DNA of 64,000 bases. It comes from DASUNP01 sp035249305 (GTDB lineage Bacteria; Acidobacteriota; Blastocatellia; UBA7656). The translations under genes were made by a program, and so were the position numbers. Shown here piece after piece: positions 52,705 through 61,788 of this stretch; position 1 is the stretch's first letter; each line of letters opens with the position of its first letter. The stretch is taken from NCBI GenBank assembly GCA_035249305.1, contig DATFGQ010000097.1, forward strand, positions 62,001-126,000, read 5' to 3'. The notes under the pieces are model-generated. The model worked only from the letters and a program-made list of their open reading frames with translations, made no database searches and was not told the DNA's origin.

Positions 52705-54909
52705 CTATCGCTCGGTCTCGGCGTGACGAGGTAACGTAGTCCCGAACCGCGCGAGCACGGACTCGCCCGCAACTTTAGTTACGTTCGCGCGGACGGTATT
52801 CGGAAACGGCCCCGGCCTGAGCGTGAACGGGTCTAGGAGAGCCGCGTTCGCGCCCCGGTTGGAAGCATAACGGCCGAACCCCTTGTGCCCCCGGCCGTAA
52901 GGCATCGCTATGGTGTCAGGGCGGATCGCCGGGTAGATGACGGCGGGCGCGCGCAGGCTGCCGTGAGGCGTCGCCACCTCGACCGTGTCGCCGTCTTTTA
53001 CGCCGAGCGAATCGGCCGTCTTCGGATTGATCTCCACCCAGCTCCCCCACATCACGGAAGTCATCGGATCGGGCAGCTCTTGAAGCCAGGGCAGGTTCGC
53101 CCAGTCGCCGAAGCCTAGCGCCGCGTGCTCGTAAGCGATCAGCGTGTAAGCGTAATCTTCCGGCTTCGCGTCTATCGATTCGGAAAGTCTCTGCTCGGCG
53201 AATACCGAGGTCGTAAGCCAGAACGCGGGCTCGGGCACGCTCTCTTCGTTAGAACGTCTCTGCTGTTTAGGCTTACCCACCCACACGCCGCGCTCCGTGA
53301 AAATCTTCCAGAAATCTTCCGCAGTTTCGGCCGCGATCGAGCCATGGGTCTTTTGAAGCTCTGCCGCGGCTCGCCTCACTGCCTGCTCCGCGGATTGGAA
53401 TGAGATCGTCAGCGCGCTTTTGTCAGCAAGCTCGCTGGCGAGCGCAATCAGCACGTCCGCCGTCTGTCTGGTGTTGAGCTCCGGCTCGACCACCGGGCGC
53501 GTGAGCGTGAAGGCGACATCGTCTACGCCTGCGTGCGTAGCCCTCAGGTCCCAGCTTTCGAGGTAAGTGTGGTCAGGCAGGATCAGATCGGCCAGCGCGG
53601 TCGTGTCGTCCATCGACGACGAGAAGCTGCATATGAAAGGCACATCCAGCAGCTTGCCGAGCGAGGCGGGCGCGACATAAACCGGGTTCGCGTTATGGAC
53701 GAGAAGCGCTCTGACGCGGGTGCCGGTGATCAGGTTTTCAAACATCGGCCTCCAGTAGATGCGGCGCTCGGGCCTCAGCGTCTCGAACGGGTCGACGTAG
53801 CGCGTAGTAGTCCGCATCACGCCGCCCGGTTTGTTCGCGTTGCCGACCACGTCGTTTAACAGGTCGACGGCCTTAATAGTTTCGATGCCGCTGCCTATCG
53901 CCAGGGGGCGGGGCGCGGCGGCGAACTCGCGCGCCAGGCGGACTATCTTTTCGGCGGGCGTGTCCGTTTGCGCGGCGACGTTTTCGGGGGCGTAAATGTG
54001 AAGCGGCTTGCCGTCGGCGTCATGCGAGATTTGATTCCTGGCTAACCCTTCGCGAGCTATCACCTGGGCCATCGCGAGGGCGAGCAGGTGTTCGCTCCCC
54101 GCGGGGGCCGGCAGCCACTCGTCGGCGTTGGCGGCCGTGAGCGACATACGCGGCTCTACGTGAACGAACCGCCCGCGCGCGCGCCCGCTTGAGCGGCGGA
54201 ACTCGCCATAAGCGAGCGAATACATCACGGGCGAATGCCAAGTCTCAAGAAACCGCGCGCCGAAACAGAGCAGGTAGCTCGCGTTCGCTATGTCGTAAAT
54301 CGGCAGACCCTCTTCGCCCTCGCTCGCCGACACCCAATGGTCGCGATCGTAATTCAGACGCAAGTACGAGGTCGACCCGCAGGCCGTCATGAACTGCTCC
54401 GCCGCAAGGTCGGACACCGACAGCAGGTCGCCGCTCAGCAAAACAATCCCGTCGGCGGGGTTCGACCCTTTGTTCTGGTCATCGAGCGGCTGCGCCTTAA
54501 TCTCGCGCAGCTTGGCAGCGAGAGTCTTTATGGCATCGTCCCAGCTTATCTCTTCAAAGCTCGCCGAGCCGCGCTCGCCCGTGCGCCGCATCGGCCCGCG
54601 GATGCGGTCGGGGTTGTAGAGCAATTGAAGCCCCGCCTGCCCGCGAGCGCAGAGCGCGCCGCGGTTGATCGGGTGGTGGGGATTGCCTTCGATCTTGCTC
54701 GCCTTGTGCTCGCGCGTGCGGACTGCGACGCCGCAGCCCGCGTCGCACATCGCGCAGGCCGTGGCCTTCCAGTAATCTACGCCCGGCACGTACTGTTCAT
54801 CGGGTATCAGCGCGGGTATCAGACGATTCTCCGGGTGGCCGCAGGCCGAAAGCAGGCCCGCGCCCGTAGCGCCGACGCCGGTCAGGATTATGAACTCGCG
54901 ACGTTTCAT
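52705..54909 (-). CDS. Molybdopterin-oxidoreductase-family large subunit (QrcB/ActB1-like)
   Basis: The N-terminus MKRREFIILTGVGATGAG is a Tat-like signal, with a possible lipobox (LLSACG). A 4Fe-4S site follows (CAMCDAGCGVAV ... GALCARGQ). The rest is the bis-MGD fold: LYNPDRIRGPMRR, VHNANPVYVAPAS, LPDHTYLESWDLR and a C-terminal aspartate-decarboxylase-like barrel (VEINPKTADSLGVKDGDTV). In QrcB and ActB the fold persists without a molybdenum cofactor; I cannot tell by eye whether it is bound here. The ModA-like gene at 62.8 kb is too far away to settle this. Confidence 0.85.
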   Translation of the reverse strand: MKRREFIILTGVGATGAGLLSACGHPENRLIPALIPDEQYVPGVDYWKATACAMCDAGCGVAVRTREHKASKIEGNPHHPINRGALCARGQAGLQLLYNPDRIRGPMRRTGERGSASFEEISWDDAIKTLAAKLREIKAQPLDDQNKGSNPADGIVLLSGDLLSVSDLAAEQFMTACGSTSYLRLNYDRDHWVSASEGEEGLPIYDIANASYLLCFGARFLETWHSPVMYSLAYGEFRRSSGRARGRFVHVEPRMSLTAANADEWLPAPAGSEHLLALAMAQVIAREGLARNQISHDADGKPLHIYAPENVAAQTDTPAEKIVRLAREFAAAPRPLAIGSGIETIKAVDLLNDVVGNANKPGGVMRTTTRYVDPFETLRPERRIYWRPMFENLITGTRVRALLVHNANPVYVAPASLGKLLDVPFICSFSSSMDDTTALADLILPDHTYLESWDLRATHAGVDDVAFTLTRPVVEPELNTRQTADVLIALASELADKSALTISFQSAEQAVRRAAAELQKTHGSIAAETAEDFWKIFTERGVWVGKPKQQRRSNEESVPEPAFWLTTSVFAEQRLSESIDAKPEDYAYTLIAYEHAALGFGDWANLPWLQELPDPMTSVMWGSWVEINPKTADSLGVKDGDTVEVATPHGSLRAPAVIYPAIRPDTIAMPYGRGHKGFGRYASNRGANAALLDPFTLRPGPFPNTVRANVTKVAGESVLARFGTTLPRHAETER

Positions 54910-54925
54910 CTTTTTTTTTGGTTTC

Positions 54926-54998
54926 TAGTTATAAGCACCAGAAACCAGAAACCGCCGTGCGCGAAGCGCATCATCGGCCATGGAAACTAGAAACTGAT
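54926..54998. repeat. Family F repeat with GAAACCAGAAACC flanks
   Basis: CCAGAAACCAGAAACC and GGAAACTAGAAACTG flank the core CGCCGTGCGCGAAGCGCATC followed by ATCGGCCATG. The core matches those at 33.3 and 35.6 kb in reverse orientation, but the AT-rich ATTTGAAATTT flanks are replaced by a different short repeat. It lies between the cytochrome and large-subunit genes. Confidence 0.7.
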
Positions 54999-55000
54999 TC

Positions 55001-55519
55001 TTATCTATGGCAGGCGTAACAATCGACGCTCGCCTGGCGCTCGCGGTGACAGTCTATGCACCACCCCATGGTCTGATCGACCTCTCGGCGGAGGCGGTGC
55101 GCCTGCTTGACCTCGCCGTGGCATACCGCGCAATCGACGCCCGCGCGGACGTGCGGCTTGTGCGTGAAGTAGACGTTGGCTTCCCGCTCGAACCAGTAGA
55201 TGCGGACCCAGCGGGGCTGTTCGCCACGGGCGGAGATCGCGGCCAGTTTCTGGACCTCCGCGCTTCCCGTCATCATCGACTCGTGACAGATCATGCAGGT
55301 CGATATGTTAGGCGTCGTAGCGTGAGGCCCGTTTGCCGCGTGCTCGTGGCAGGCGTCGCAATCCAGTTGCGGGCCTTCCTCTTTCGAAACGTGCTGCCAG
55401 TGGTCGAACTCGACGGGCTGGCGCGGCGCTTCGGCCCCGCCCATCGCGCCGAGCAGGGCGAATCCGAGTACGATGACCAGCGCCGCCGCGAGTATGACTG
55501 CTTTGCTCGCTCTCCTCAT
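55001..55519 (-). CDS. Pentaheme cytochrome c subunit (QrcA/ActA-like)
   Basis: Five CxxCH haem sites are present: CDACH, CMICH, CAVCH, CIDCH and CYACH. An N-terminal membrane/signal segment (AVILAAALVIVLGFALLGAM) may stay as an anchor. FDHWQHVSKEEGPQLDCDAC and FTHKPHVRAGVDCAVC supply His ligands. Five haems match ActA of alternative complex III; QrcA has six. As first gene of the operon it would receive or deliver electrons in the periplasm. The spacing to the large subunit (about 90 bases) holds a palindromic repeat. Confidence 0.87.
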   Translation of the reverse strand: MRRASKAVILAAALVIVLGFALLGAMGGAEAPRQPVEFDHWQHVSKEEGPQLDCDACHEHAANGPHATTPNISTCMICHESMMTGSAEVQKLAAISARGEQPRWVRIYWFEREANVYFTHKPHVRAGVDCAVCHGEVKQAHRLRREVDQTMGWCIDCHRERQASVDCYACHR

Positions 55520-55538
55520 CTCGAAGCGCCAGCGCAGT

Positions 55539-56090
55539 CTACTTCGCGCCGAAGCGGAAGACTATGCCGAACGAGATGCGGTAATTGTGCGCCGTGTCGC
55601 CCGACACGAATATAGGCAGGTAGTCTGCCTGGAAGAGGCGGACGGCGATCTCTTTGCTCGCGTTTATGTCGAGGCCGCCGCCCACGGCCATGGCGAAGTC
55701 TGTCTCCGAGTCGAACCCGTCGACGCTCGTCCGCGCCGCGCCGAATAAGACATGGCCGAAGAAGTTCTTGCCCGTCTGCCGCGAAGTGAACCGTGGGCCG
55801 AAAAGGAAAGTGTAAGTGTTTGTCGCAAACTCCCTGGTAGGCCCAGGGTTGGGGATCGTCACGTCGCCGTAGTTGCCGTTTACTTCCGCGACCAGGCCGA
55901 ACCCCCCCGAAATGTTACCCGCCCCGCTCACGATGAAGGCCGGGGCGTTTAAGCTCTCTCTCTCGACGAACTGGTCTGAATTGAAATAGGCGTAGCCCCC
56001 GAAGATCTCCATCCGAGGGTACTCCTCTTGAGCCTGGGCGGTGGCGGAAACAAGAAACAGCGCTGCTGCGGCGAGCAAAACTCTTCGCAT
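55539..56090 (-). CDS. Outer-membrane beta-barrel protein (1 of 2)
   Basis: A signal peptide (MRRVLLAAAALFLVSATAQA) leads to EEYPRMEIFGGYAYFNSD, the usual first strand of small OmpA-like/opacity-type barrels. Alternating strands and the terminal Phe-rich strand YRISFGIVFRFGAK fit an eight-stranded barrel inserted by BAM. Function is unknown. The next gene upstream encodes a paralogue with the same layout. The ATG at 56090 is preferred over TTG 56093. Confidence 0.82.
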   Translation of the reverse strand: MRRVLLAAAALFLVSATAQAQEEYPRMEIFGGYAYFNSDQFVERESLNAPAFIVSGAGNISGGFGLVAEVNGNYGDVTIPNPGPTREFATNTYTFLFGPRFTSRQTGKNFFGHVLFGAARTSVDGFDSETDFAMAVGGGLDINASKEIAVRLFQADYLPIFVSGDTAHNYRISFGIVFRFGAK

Positions 56091-56189
56091 CAAACTCTCC
56101 TCCGGGTTGGTTTAGGACTTCCAGGGCTTCAAGTCTACATGAAGAAGCGAAAAAGTCATAGACCACATCTCGGCTTGAAAGCGGTCGCC

Positions 56190-56222
56190 GAAAAAAAAAG
56201 AGGGAGGACTTTCATCCTCCCC
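56190..56222 (-). terminator. Intrinsic terminator of beta-barrel gene 2
   Basis: On the minus strand GGGAGGA pairs with TCCTCCC across a six-base loop (56202-56221), followed by CTC and nine T. It separates the two barrel genes, so gene 1 needs its own promoter. Confidence 0.8.
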
Positions 56223-56251
56223 TTTCATGGCTGTTAAGACGCTTCGCCCGA

Positions 56252-56863
56252 TCAGAACCTGAGGACGGCCCCTATCTGGAAGCGGAAGTTATGGGTCCAT
56301 CGCTTTTCGTCGAATTCGAACGGGTCTTCCGAGCGTATAGGTATGTAGTCGAGTTGGAACAGACGGACGGCGAACCTCTCGCCCGCTTTGATGTCGACGC
56401 CGCCGCCGAACCCAAGGGCAAGATCGTTCTCTGAAACCTCGAAGTCCTCGCCCGGCAGCTCTACCTGCACGCGCTGGCGCGCGACGCCGATCAGCGCATG
56501 CACGAAGCCGTCGACGCTGTCGCCGCGGGCCGTGAAACGCGGCCCGAACAGGAAGAGGCTGACGTTTGCGTTGGAGTCGAAGCCGGTTAGATCAGAGGTG
56601 TCTTTCCGGTTGTAGCTGAAATCGCCGACTATGCCGAAGCTGCTGCTGATGTTGCCGGCGATGCTGACGCCGAGGCCGTGAAAGCCTTCGCGGTCGTCAA
56701 AATCGAAGGGGTCGTCGTCGCCGTCGCCGTCTAAATCAGCGCCTACGTCTACGCTCAGGTATGAATACCCGCCGAAGATCTCTACCGAAGGGTACTCGTC
56801 TTGAGCGCTAGCCGGGATGGCCGCTAAAAAGATTACGGCCAATGGCAAGATGAACTTTCGCAT
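56252..56863 (-). CDS. Outer-membrane beta-barrel protein (2 of 2)
   Basis: A signal peptide (ILPLAVIFLAAIPASA) is followed by DEYPSVEIFGGYSYLSVD, close to the first strand of the neighbouring barrel protein. An acidic loop DLDGDGDDDPFDFDD, resembling a calcium-binding stretch, is an extra feature of this copy. The C-terminal strand FRFQIGAVLRF ends in Phe, as BAM substrates do. The two genes appear to be a diverged tandem duplication. Function unknown. Confidence 0.82.
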   Translation of the reverse strand: MRKFILPLAVIFLAAIPASAQDEYPSVEIFGGYSYLSVDVGADLDGDGDDDPFDFDDREGFHGLGVSIAGNISSSFGIVGDFSYNRKDTSDLTGFDSNANVSLFLFGPRFTARGDSVDGFVHALIGVARQRVQVELPGEDFEVSENDLALGFGGGVDIKAGERFAVRLFQLDYIPIRSEDPFEFDEKRWTHNFRFQIGAVLRF

Positions 56864-57082
56864 CGAAACTACCTCCTGATTGTTGGTTGGATACTTCCGT
56901 AAGCCTAAGATCGTTTCTCTAACACGGATGGCCTCTCGCGGAGAGGTTCACGAACGTCCCATCTGTGTAAGATACTACCACCACTGACAAAAGAACGCAC
57001 CTGAAGTTTTTGTTTCGCCTGATCGCCCCGAAGGAGCAAAAGGTATTGGTGGTGTAAACCGCGATTGACTGGCTCAAATGTG

Positions 57083-57290
57083 ACAGCCCCGTAGGGGCTA
57101 GATTCAATAGCCCGGCGCATCGCGCCGGGTGACGCGTCATACGAGACGAAGCCCTGAAAGGGCGATATACCTATCGCGCCCTTTCAGGGCTTGTTGTTAT
57201 TGGGTCGTCGTTCCAGGGGCGGTGCCCCTGGCTATTGAATCTCGCCTCTTCGAGGCTTTTTATTGAATCGTTGCTCCTCCGAGGCATTTA
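57083..57290. repeat. Family C multi-hairpin element, copy 2
   Basis: Hairpins GCCCCGTAGGGGC, GCCCGGCGCATCGCGCCGGG, CCCTGAAAGGG and CCAGGGGCGGTGCCCCTGG occur in the same order as at 37.75-37.9 kb, joined by the shared linkers GCGTCATACGAGACGAAG and GGCTATTGAATC. It fills much of the 440-base gap upstream of barrel gene 2; the rest (56864-57082) shows no gene. Confidence 0.8.
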
Positions 57291-57302
57291 ACGAGAGCGC
57301 CG

Positions 57303-59549
57303 TTAATATACCTTCTGGACTTTGACGTTCGTGTAATACTTCTGGAGTATAGAGGTGCAGGAGTAACCCTCTTTCGCCAGCCCCGCCGCGCCCGTCTGGC
57401 ACATGCCTACGCCGTGGCCCCACCCTCTTCCCGTGAAGACAAAAGCCGCTACCCGCCCTTGCTCGTCCGTCTCGCGGTCTATGACAAAGAGGTTCTCTTT
57501 AAGACCCAGTGCGTTGCGTATCTGAAAACCGCGCAGCCGCGCGCGCCCTTCCGCGCCTATCACCTCGATCTCTAGCACGCGGTTTGACTCGCCATAGGCG
57601 AGGGGCGCGAGGCTCTCTACCTCGCCCACGCTGACGCGGTAACGGCCGAGGCGGCGGCGCAATTCGTCGGCTGTTATGCGCTCGCGCCACTGGGCCTGGC
57701 CCGACAGGCGGTCGCTGGCCGCCCCGCGATCAGAGATCTCCGCCTCCAGAAAATCTACGCGGCCCGAGGCGTTCACGTGATACGTGACGCGCTCGCCGCC
57801 TACGAGCGTCAGGCGGTCGACGCCGAAGCTCATATCCGCGAACCTGCGAAACAGCCACGCCCTACGGTCTATCTCGATGGCGTCGGCGGCCGCTTCACGC
57901 GAGGCAGCGCGCTTAGCCTGCGGGCTTGCCAGCACCAGGCGGCCGTTGTCGGCCGGGCGCGCAGTTTGAGATTTCAGGCCCGTGACCTGGACCTTATGAG
58001 TGAGCGCGCGGACCAGAGTCTCGATCGCGTAGGCGCGCGTCACCGGGGCGCGCGCGTCTAACCGGCTGTCGGCGGCGAGCCGCAGCACCCCGTCCTTGAG
58101 CAGCATCGCGATGTCCGCGCGCATCTCGCGCGGCACGTCTTCGCCCCCGAGGCCGGCGAGTATGTAATCGATATCGGCGGGCGATAAGAGCAGGCTCGCC
58201 CGCCCGCTGCCGTACATCGCGGCGGCCACCAGCGAGGCGAACGCCGGGAGGCTCGTCGCGCCCTTGCGGCCCCTCTCGGGTAAAGCCTGACGCGCGAGCT
58301 TTGCCGCTCGCTCCATCCAGCCCATCAGCTCGTCGTCGTCGATGGCCCCGCGCAGGTACTTGCCCGTCACGGGCCGCGGGAGCGAGAAGCCTAAGACTTC
58401 CAACAGCGCCACGCCGCGCGCCAGGCGGCCTTCGTCGCCCGAGAGCGTTTCGGCCACACGGTCCGAGACGATCTCGCGGTTGGCGGGGGCCGTATGGTCC
58501 GGCGCGCATTCGACCGACCTCAGGTAAGGCACGGGCCTGGTCAGAAAGATCGCCTCGTTATTCTCTGTCCGCCCGCCGCACGTAGAAGTGTAAAGAGCTT
58601 CGATAGGTACTACTCGACCCTCTTCGTCCTTGTAGACGACCGCCAGGCCGCGCGTCTCTTCGACGGCGCGGTTGGTCAGAGGGTGCTCGGCGCTCAGCCC
58701 GTCGTAGACCTGGGACTGCGCGTCGTCGCGCAGGTCGAAGCCTTCGCTGCGGTAGCGGCCCATAGTCGAGAGCGCGTAAGAGCGCGCGGCTATGGCTTGA
58801 GCTTTGAGCGCCTCGATCAGGGGGAAGAGCGCCGGCGAAAGCTCGCGCGGCACGACCCCGCGCAGGTACTGTTCGAGCGGAAGCTGGTTGATTACGTTTA
58901 TCCGTCCTCGGCTGTTGAGGACCAGGTGAATCTCGCCGCGGTAATCTTTATTGCCCACGCGCACGAACGGCACGGCGGGCGCGGAGTGCGCGCGAGTCGC
59001 TCCGCCCTCGGAGGCCGAGACGATCAGCATGCTCTCGCTCGTGGCGACCATCTGGTTCGCCTCGAAGGCGATCACTTGAGAGGTGAGCGCGGCGTCGGCT
59101 TTTGGCGCGGGCTCGGCTTTCGCCACAGGCTTGCTACTTGCCGTCTTATTTGCCGCGGGCTTGTTGGTCGCCTCCGTGTAGCGGGAGCGCGGCTTGTATT
59201 TGCCCGCGTCGGCGGCGGCGACGCGTCGCGCCTCGACTCGCATCTCGCCGCTGGCGATCGTGTAGCTCGCGCGGTCGTCCGTAGACTGGCGGCGCACGGT
59301 CAATTCCGACGTGGAGCTTAGCGAGACGGCGGCCACGTCTATCAATAGCCCTATGCGAACGAGCGGCCCATCGGAGCCGGCCGTCTGCGAGCCATCGATC
59401 TTACGCGGGCGATAAGCGTTCTCTTCCGCGTCGCGACTTTTTAAGACCGCGGTGTTCTGCGCGAGCGTCGTGACGTGGGCGCACGTGAGCAACAGAGCGA
59501 GGCTCACAACCCTGCGGCGGGAGCGCAAGCGCCTGAGCGAGATTGTCAT
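57303..59549 (-). CDS. SpoIID/LytB-domain protein
   Basis: A signal-like segment (VVSLALLLTCAHVTTLAQ) precedes a SpoIID/LytB domain: VINQLPLEQYLRGVVPRELS, LKAQAIAARSYALSTMG, YTSTCGGRTENNEAIF and, at the C-terminus, GRGWGHGVGMCQTGAAGLA. SpoIID is a peptidoglycan lytic transglycosylase in spore formers; in non-sporulating bacteria this domain occurs in cell-wall proteins of unclear role. A large insertion of about 250 residues splits the domain, so the family core is in two parts. The TonB-like gene ends six bases upstream, so both are probably co-transcribed. Confidence 0.85.
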   Translation of the reverse strand: MTISLRRLRSRRRVVSLALLLTCAHVTTLAQNTAVLKSRDAEENAYRPRKIDGSQTAGSDGPLVRIGLLIDVAAVSLSSTSELTVRRQSTDDRASYTIASGEMRVEARRVAAADAGKYKPRSRYTEATNKPAANKTASSKPVAKAEPAPKADAALTSQVIAFEANQMVATSESMLIVSASEGGATRAHSAPAVPFVRVGNKDYRGEIHLVLNSRGRINVINQLPLEQYLRGVVPRELSPALFPLIEALKAQAIAARSYALSTMGRYRSEGFDLRDDAQSQVYDGLSAEHPLTNRAVEETRGLAVVYKDEEGRVVPIEALYTSTCGGRTENNEAIFLTRPVPYLRSVECAPDHTAPANREIVSDRVAETLSGDEGRLARGVALLEVLGFSLPRPVTGKYLRGAIDDDELMGWMERAAKLARQALPERGRKGATSLPAFASLVAAAMYGSGRASLLLSPADIDYILAGLGGEDVPREMRADIAMLLKDGVLRLAADSRLDARAPVTRAYAIETLVRALTHKVQVTGLKSQTARPADNGRLVLASPQAKRAASREAAADAIEIDRRAWLFRRFADMSFGVDRLTLVGGERVTYHVNASGRVDFLEAEISDRGAASDRLSGQAQWRERITADELRRRLGRYRVSVGEVESLAPLAYGESNRVLEIEVIGAEGRARLRGFQIRNALGLKENLFVIDRETDEQGRVAAFVFTGRGWGHGVGMCQTGAAGLAKEGYSCTSILQKYYTNVKVQKVY

Positions 59550-59555
59550 GGGAGA

Positions 59556-60464
59556 TCACCACTTCCGGTCGTAATGAACCGTAACCCTGAAGGTTACGGT
59601 ATCGTCTGCTCGCTGGGGATATCCTTCGAAGGGGCTAGCCATGTATATCGCCTGTCTGGCGATGTCGTCAAGCTGACGATAACCTGTGGAGCGATCCATA
59701 CGGAGTGATAATATTCTGCCGCCGCGCCCGATCCGCAGCTCGAAGTCCGCCGACACGCCGCTGTTCAACATGTCTTCGACCCACTTGCGCGGCATTATAT
59801 GCTCATTAGCCTTCCTGATCTTTGCGCGCACCTGGGCCATGTATTGCGCCTCGATCTTCTCAAACCCGAGCTCCGTGGTCCCGCTCGTTGATTCGGCGCG
59901 CGCCGCGGGCCGCGCGGGCGCGGGGGCGGTTGTCGAAGGCGCGGTCGCGGTCGGGATCGAGGCGGGCATAGGCGGCGCGGCCTGGGGCGCGGGCAGTTGC
60001 GAGATCGCAACTCCCGGCGGCGGAGTCAATCGCTCGACCTTTGCGGGCTCTGCGGATGGCGGCGCGGCCGTCTGATTCCGAGCCGTCTCGCGCGGCGGCC
60101 CGGCCGAGGCCGTGTGCGTATCGGCGCTGCCGAGCTTCTGAGACCGCGATCGTAAATGAACGTCGTCGGCGCGCGCGGGGTCATACTCCATGCGGTCTAC
60201 GTCCGCTTGCTGTACAGGCTCGGGCGCGGAGCGCAGCGTCGATCGGTCCGGGGGCGGCGCGATCTCTGTGATCTTTACTAGCTCGGTCTGCGAAGTCGAA
60301 GGTTGGGCCTGCCATCGGTCTGTAGACATGTCGAGGTTGATGAGCCACGCGTAGAAGAGTGCGTGCCCGATGGCGGACAACACAAGTATTCGGGCGAAGC
60401 GACGACGGCCGGCGGCAGCCGCCATCGTCGGTCTATCGATATACTTGTCTAAAGTCTTAAGCAC
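59556..60464 (-). CDS. TonB-like energy transducer protein
   Basis: A single N-terminal membrane helix (ILVLSAIGHALFYAWLIN) is followed by a Pro/Ala-rich periplasmic linker (about 100-190) and a C-terminal TonB-type domain with FELRIGRGGRILSLRMDRST and FRVTVHYDRKW. TonB links the proton gradient to outer-membrane transporters. No exbB, exbD or TonB-dependent receptor is nearby, so it may be a special-purpose TonB. The start is a GTG at 60464. SpoIID/LytB and serine-hydrolase genes flank it in the same orientation. Confidence 0.78.
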   Translation of the reverse strand: MLKTLDKYIDRPTMAAAAGRRRFARILVLSAIGHALFYAWLINLDMSTDRWQAQPSTSQTELVKITEIAPPPDRSTLRSAPEPVQQADVDRMEYDPARADDVHLRSRSQKLGSADTHTASAGPPRETARNQTAAPPSAEPAKVERLTPPPGVAISQLPAPQAAPPMPASIPTATAPSTTAPAPARPAARAESTSGTTELGFEKIEAQYMAQVRAKIRKANEHIMPRKWVEDMLNSGVSADFELRIGRGGRILSLRMDRSTGYRQLDDIARQAIYMASPFEGYPQRADDTVTFRVTVHYDRKW

Positions 60465-60483
60465 TGCTCTTAATTCTGTCGCA

Positions 60484-61587
60484 TTACGACCTGGAAGCCA
60501 GCTCTTCGACCGCGAGCGAATTGAACTGCCTGCGCGGCTCCTTCATCTCGACCTTCCCCACGTGTGGGTGAACCCTGTTCGTCAGCAGGACCAGGACGCG
60601 CCTGGGGTCAGGCTCTATCCACACGCTGGTCCCCGTGAACCCCGTGTGGCCGAATGCCGATTTAGAGAGCATCGGCCCCGCCGAACAATCGTCCGTCGTC
60701 GCCAGCAGCCATCCTATAGACCGGTGGCTGGCCCCATCGGGGGTGAAGTTCGTTCTGAACAACTCAAGCGAGCGCCGGCTTATTAATCGGCTGTCGCGAA
60801 GAAACTGGTTCGCTATGATGAAGACCTCGCGCGCCGTCGAAAATAATCCCGCGTGCCCGCTCACCCCGCCTAAGAACTGCGCGTTGCCGTCGTGTACTTC
60901 GCCCCACACCAGCCGCTCGTCGCCGACCGAAGGCTGGCCGACGGTCACCCGCTCGTGGTTGCGGCCCAGCTCCGTAGCTGCCGTCAGACGCGTTAATTCC
61001 GGAGGCGGGTTGAACATAGTGCGCTGTAGCCCAAGAGGGTCGAATATCTCTCGGCGGGCCAGACGGTCGAGCCGCGCGCCCGCCACGCGTTCTAGTACGT
61101 ATCCGACAAGGATGTAGTTCAAATCGCCGTAGACGACCGGCGCTGTCGAGCCTCCCTCGACGCTCGGCTCAAGCGGCAGCCGCGCGATGGCAGGGACCAC
61201 CTCGGCAAGCGTCGTCTCAAGGTAGAGAGCGCGCCACGCGGGCAGCCCCGAGCGGTGCGTGAGCAGATCGATCAAGGTGAGGTGGCGCTTGTCTTCGGTG
61301 TCGAACTCGTTGAGGTACTGCGCGACAGGCGCTCGTAAATCTATCAGCCCGCGGTCCGTCATTATCACGGCGAGCAGCGCCGTGACGAGCGGCTTTGTCA
61401 GCGACGCCACGTCATAAATCGTGTCGAGGTTGACGGCCACGCGCTCGGGCTCGATGACGGCCCAGCCGACCGCGCCTTCGGCTACGACCTCGCCGTCCTG
61501 GCCTATGACGTACTGCGCCCCCGGAAAAACGCCCAGCTCTATCTGGGACCGCAGGTAGTTGGATACTCTTTCCGATGCCAATGCCAT
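60484..61587 (-). CDS. Serine beta-lactamase-family (class C-like) hydrolase
   Basis: The penicillin-binding fold motifs are present: SLTK (in YDVASLTKPLVTALL, nucleophile Ser and Lys), YGDLNY (YxN) and HTG (in GHTGFTGTSVWI). These enzymes include esterases, D-amino-acid peptidases and beta-lactamases. The lack of a signal peptide and the RSGLPAWRALYLE motif favour an esterase or peptidase over an antibiotic-resistance enzyme. Length (367) is normal. It is 19 bases upstream of the TonB-like gene on the same strand. Confidence 0.85.
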   Translation of the reverse strand: MALASERVSNYLRSQIELGVFPGAQYVIGQDGEVVAEGAVGWAVIEPERVAVNLDTIYDVASLTKPLVTALLAVIMTDRGLIDLRAPVAQYLNEFDTEDKRHLTLIDLLTHRSGLPAWRALYLETTLAEVVPAIARLPLEPSVEGGSTAPVVYGDLNYILVGYVLERVAGARLDRLARREIFDPLGLQRTMFNPPPELTRLTAATELGRNHERVTVGQPSVGDERLVWGEVHDGNAQFLGGVSGHAGLFSTAREVFIIANQFLRDSRLISRRSLELFRTNFTPDGASHRSIGWLLATTDDCSAGPMLSKSAFGHTGFTGTSVWIEPDPRRVLVLLTNRVHPHVGKVEMKEPRRQFNSLAVEELASRS

Positions 61588-61677
61588 CTGTTAAACGCTA
61601 ATGTAAGAGTATAGCAAAGGAATCGCGGAATGAAGAATTGAGATTATAGCGAGTAGTGTCCTAAAGGTGTGTTGTCG

Positions 61678-61783
61678 GGCAAACCTGTAGGGGCAGCCCT
61701 TGTGGCTGCCCGGATCGCGCGTAGCGCGATGACATAATTGGCCGCCGTGCGCGAAGCGCATCATCGGCCATCAAAGATTGCCC
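61678..61783. repeat. Family E fragment plus family F core
   Basis: CCTGTAGGGGCAGCCCTTG with hairpins GGGCAGCCCTTGTGGCTGCCC and ATCGCGCGTAGCGCGAT is followed by a family F core (CGCCGTGCGCGAAGCGCATC). It lies between the divergent serine-hydrolase gene start and the end of the methyltransferase gene. Confidence 0.65.
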
Positions 61784-61788
61784 TTAAG

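Noticed and set aside
50370..55519. Complete alternative complex III operon
   Set aside because: Only A, B (split) and C-type subunits are present; no ActD, ActE or ActF follows in the window.
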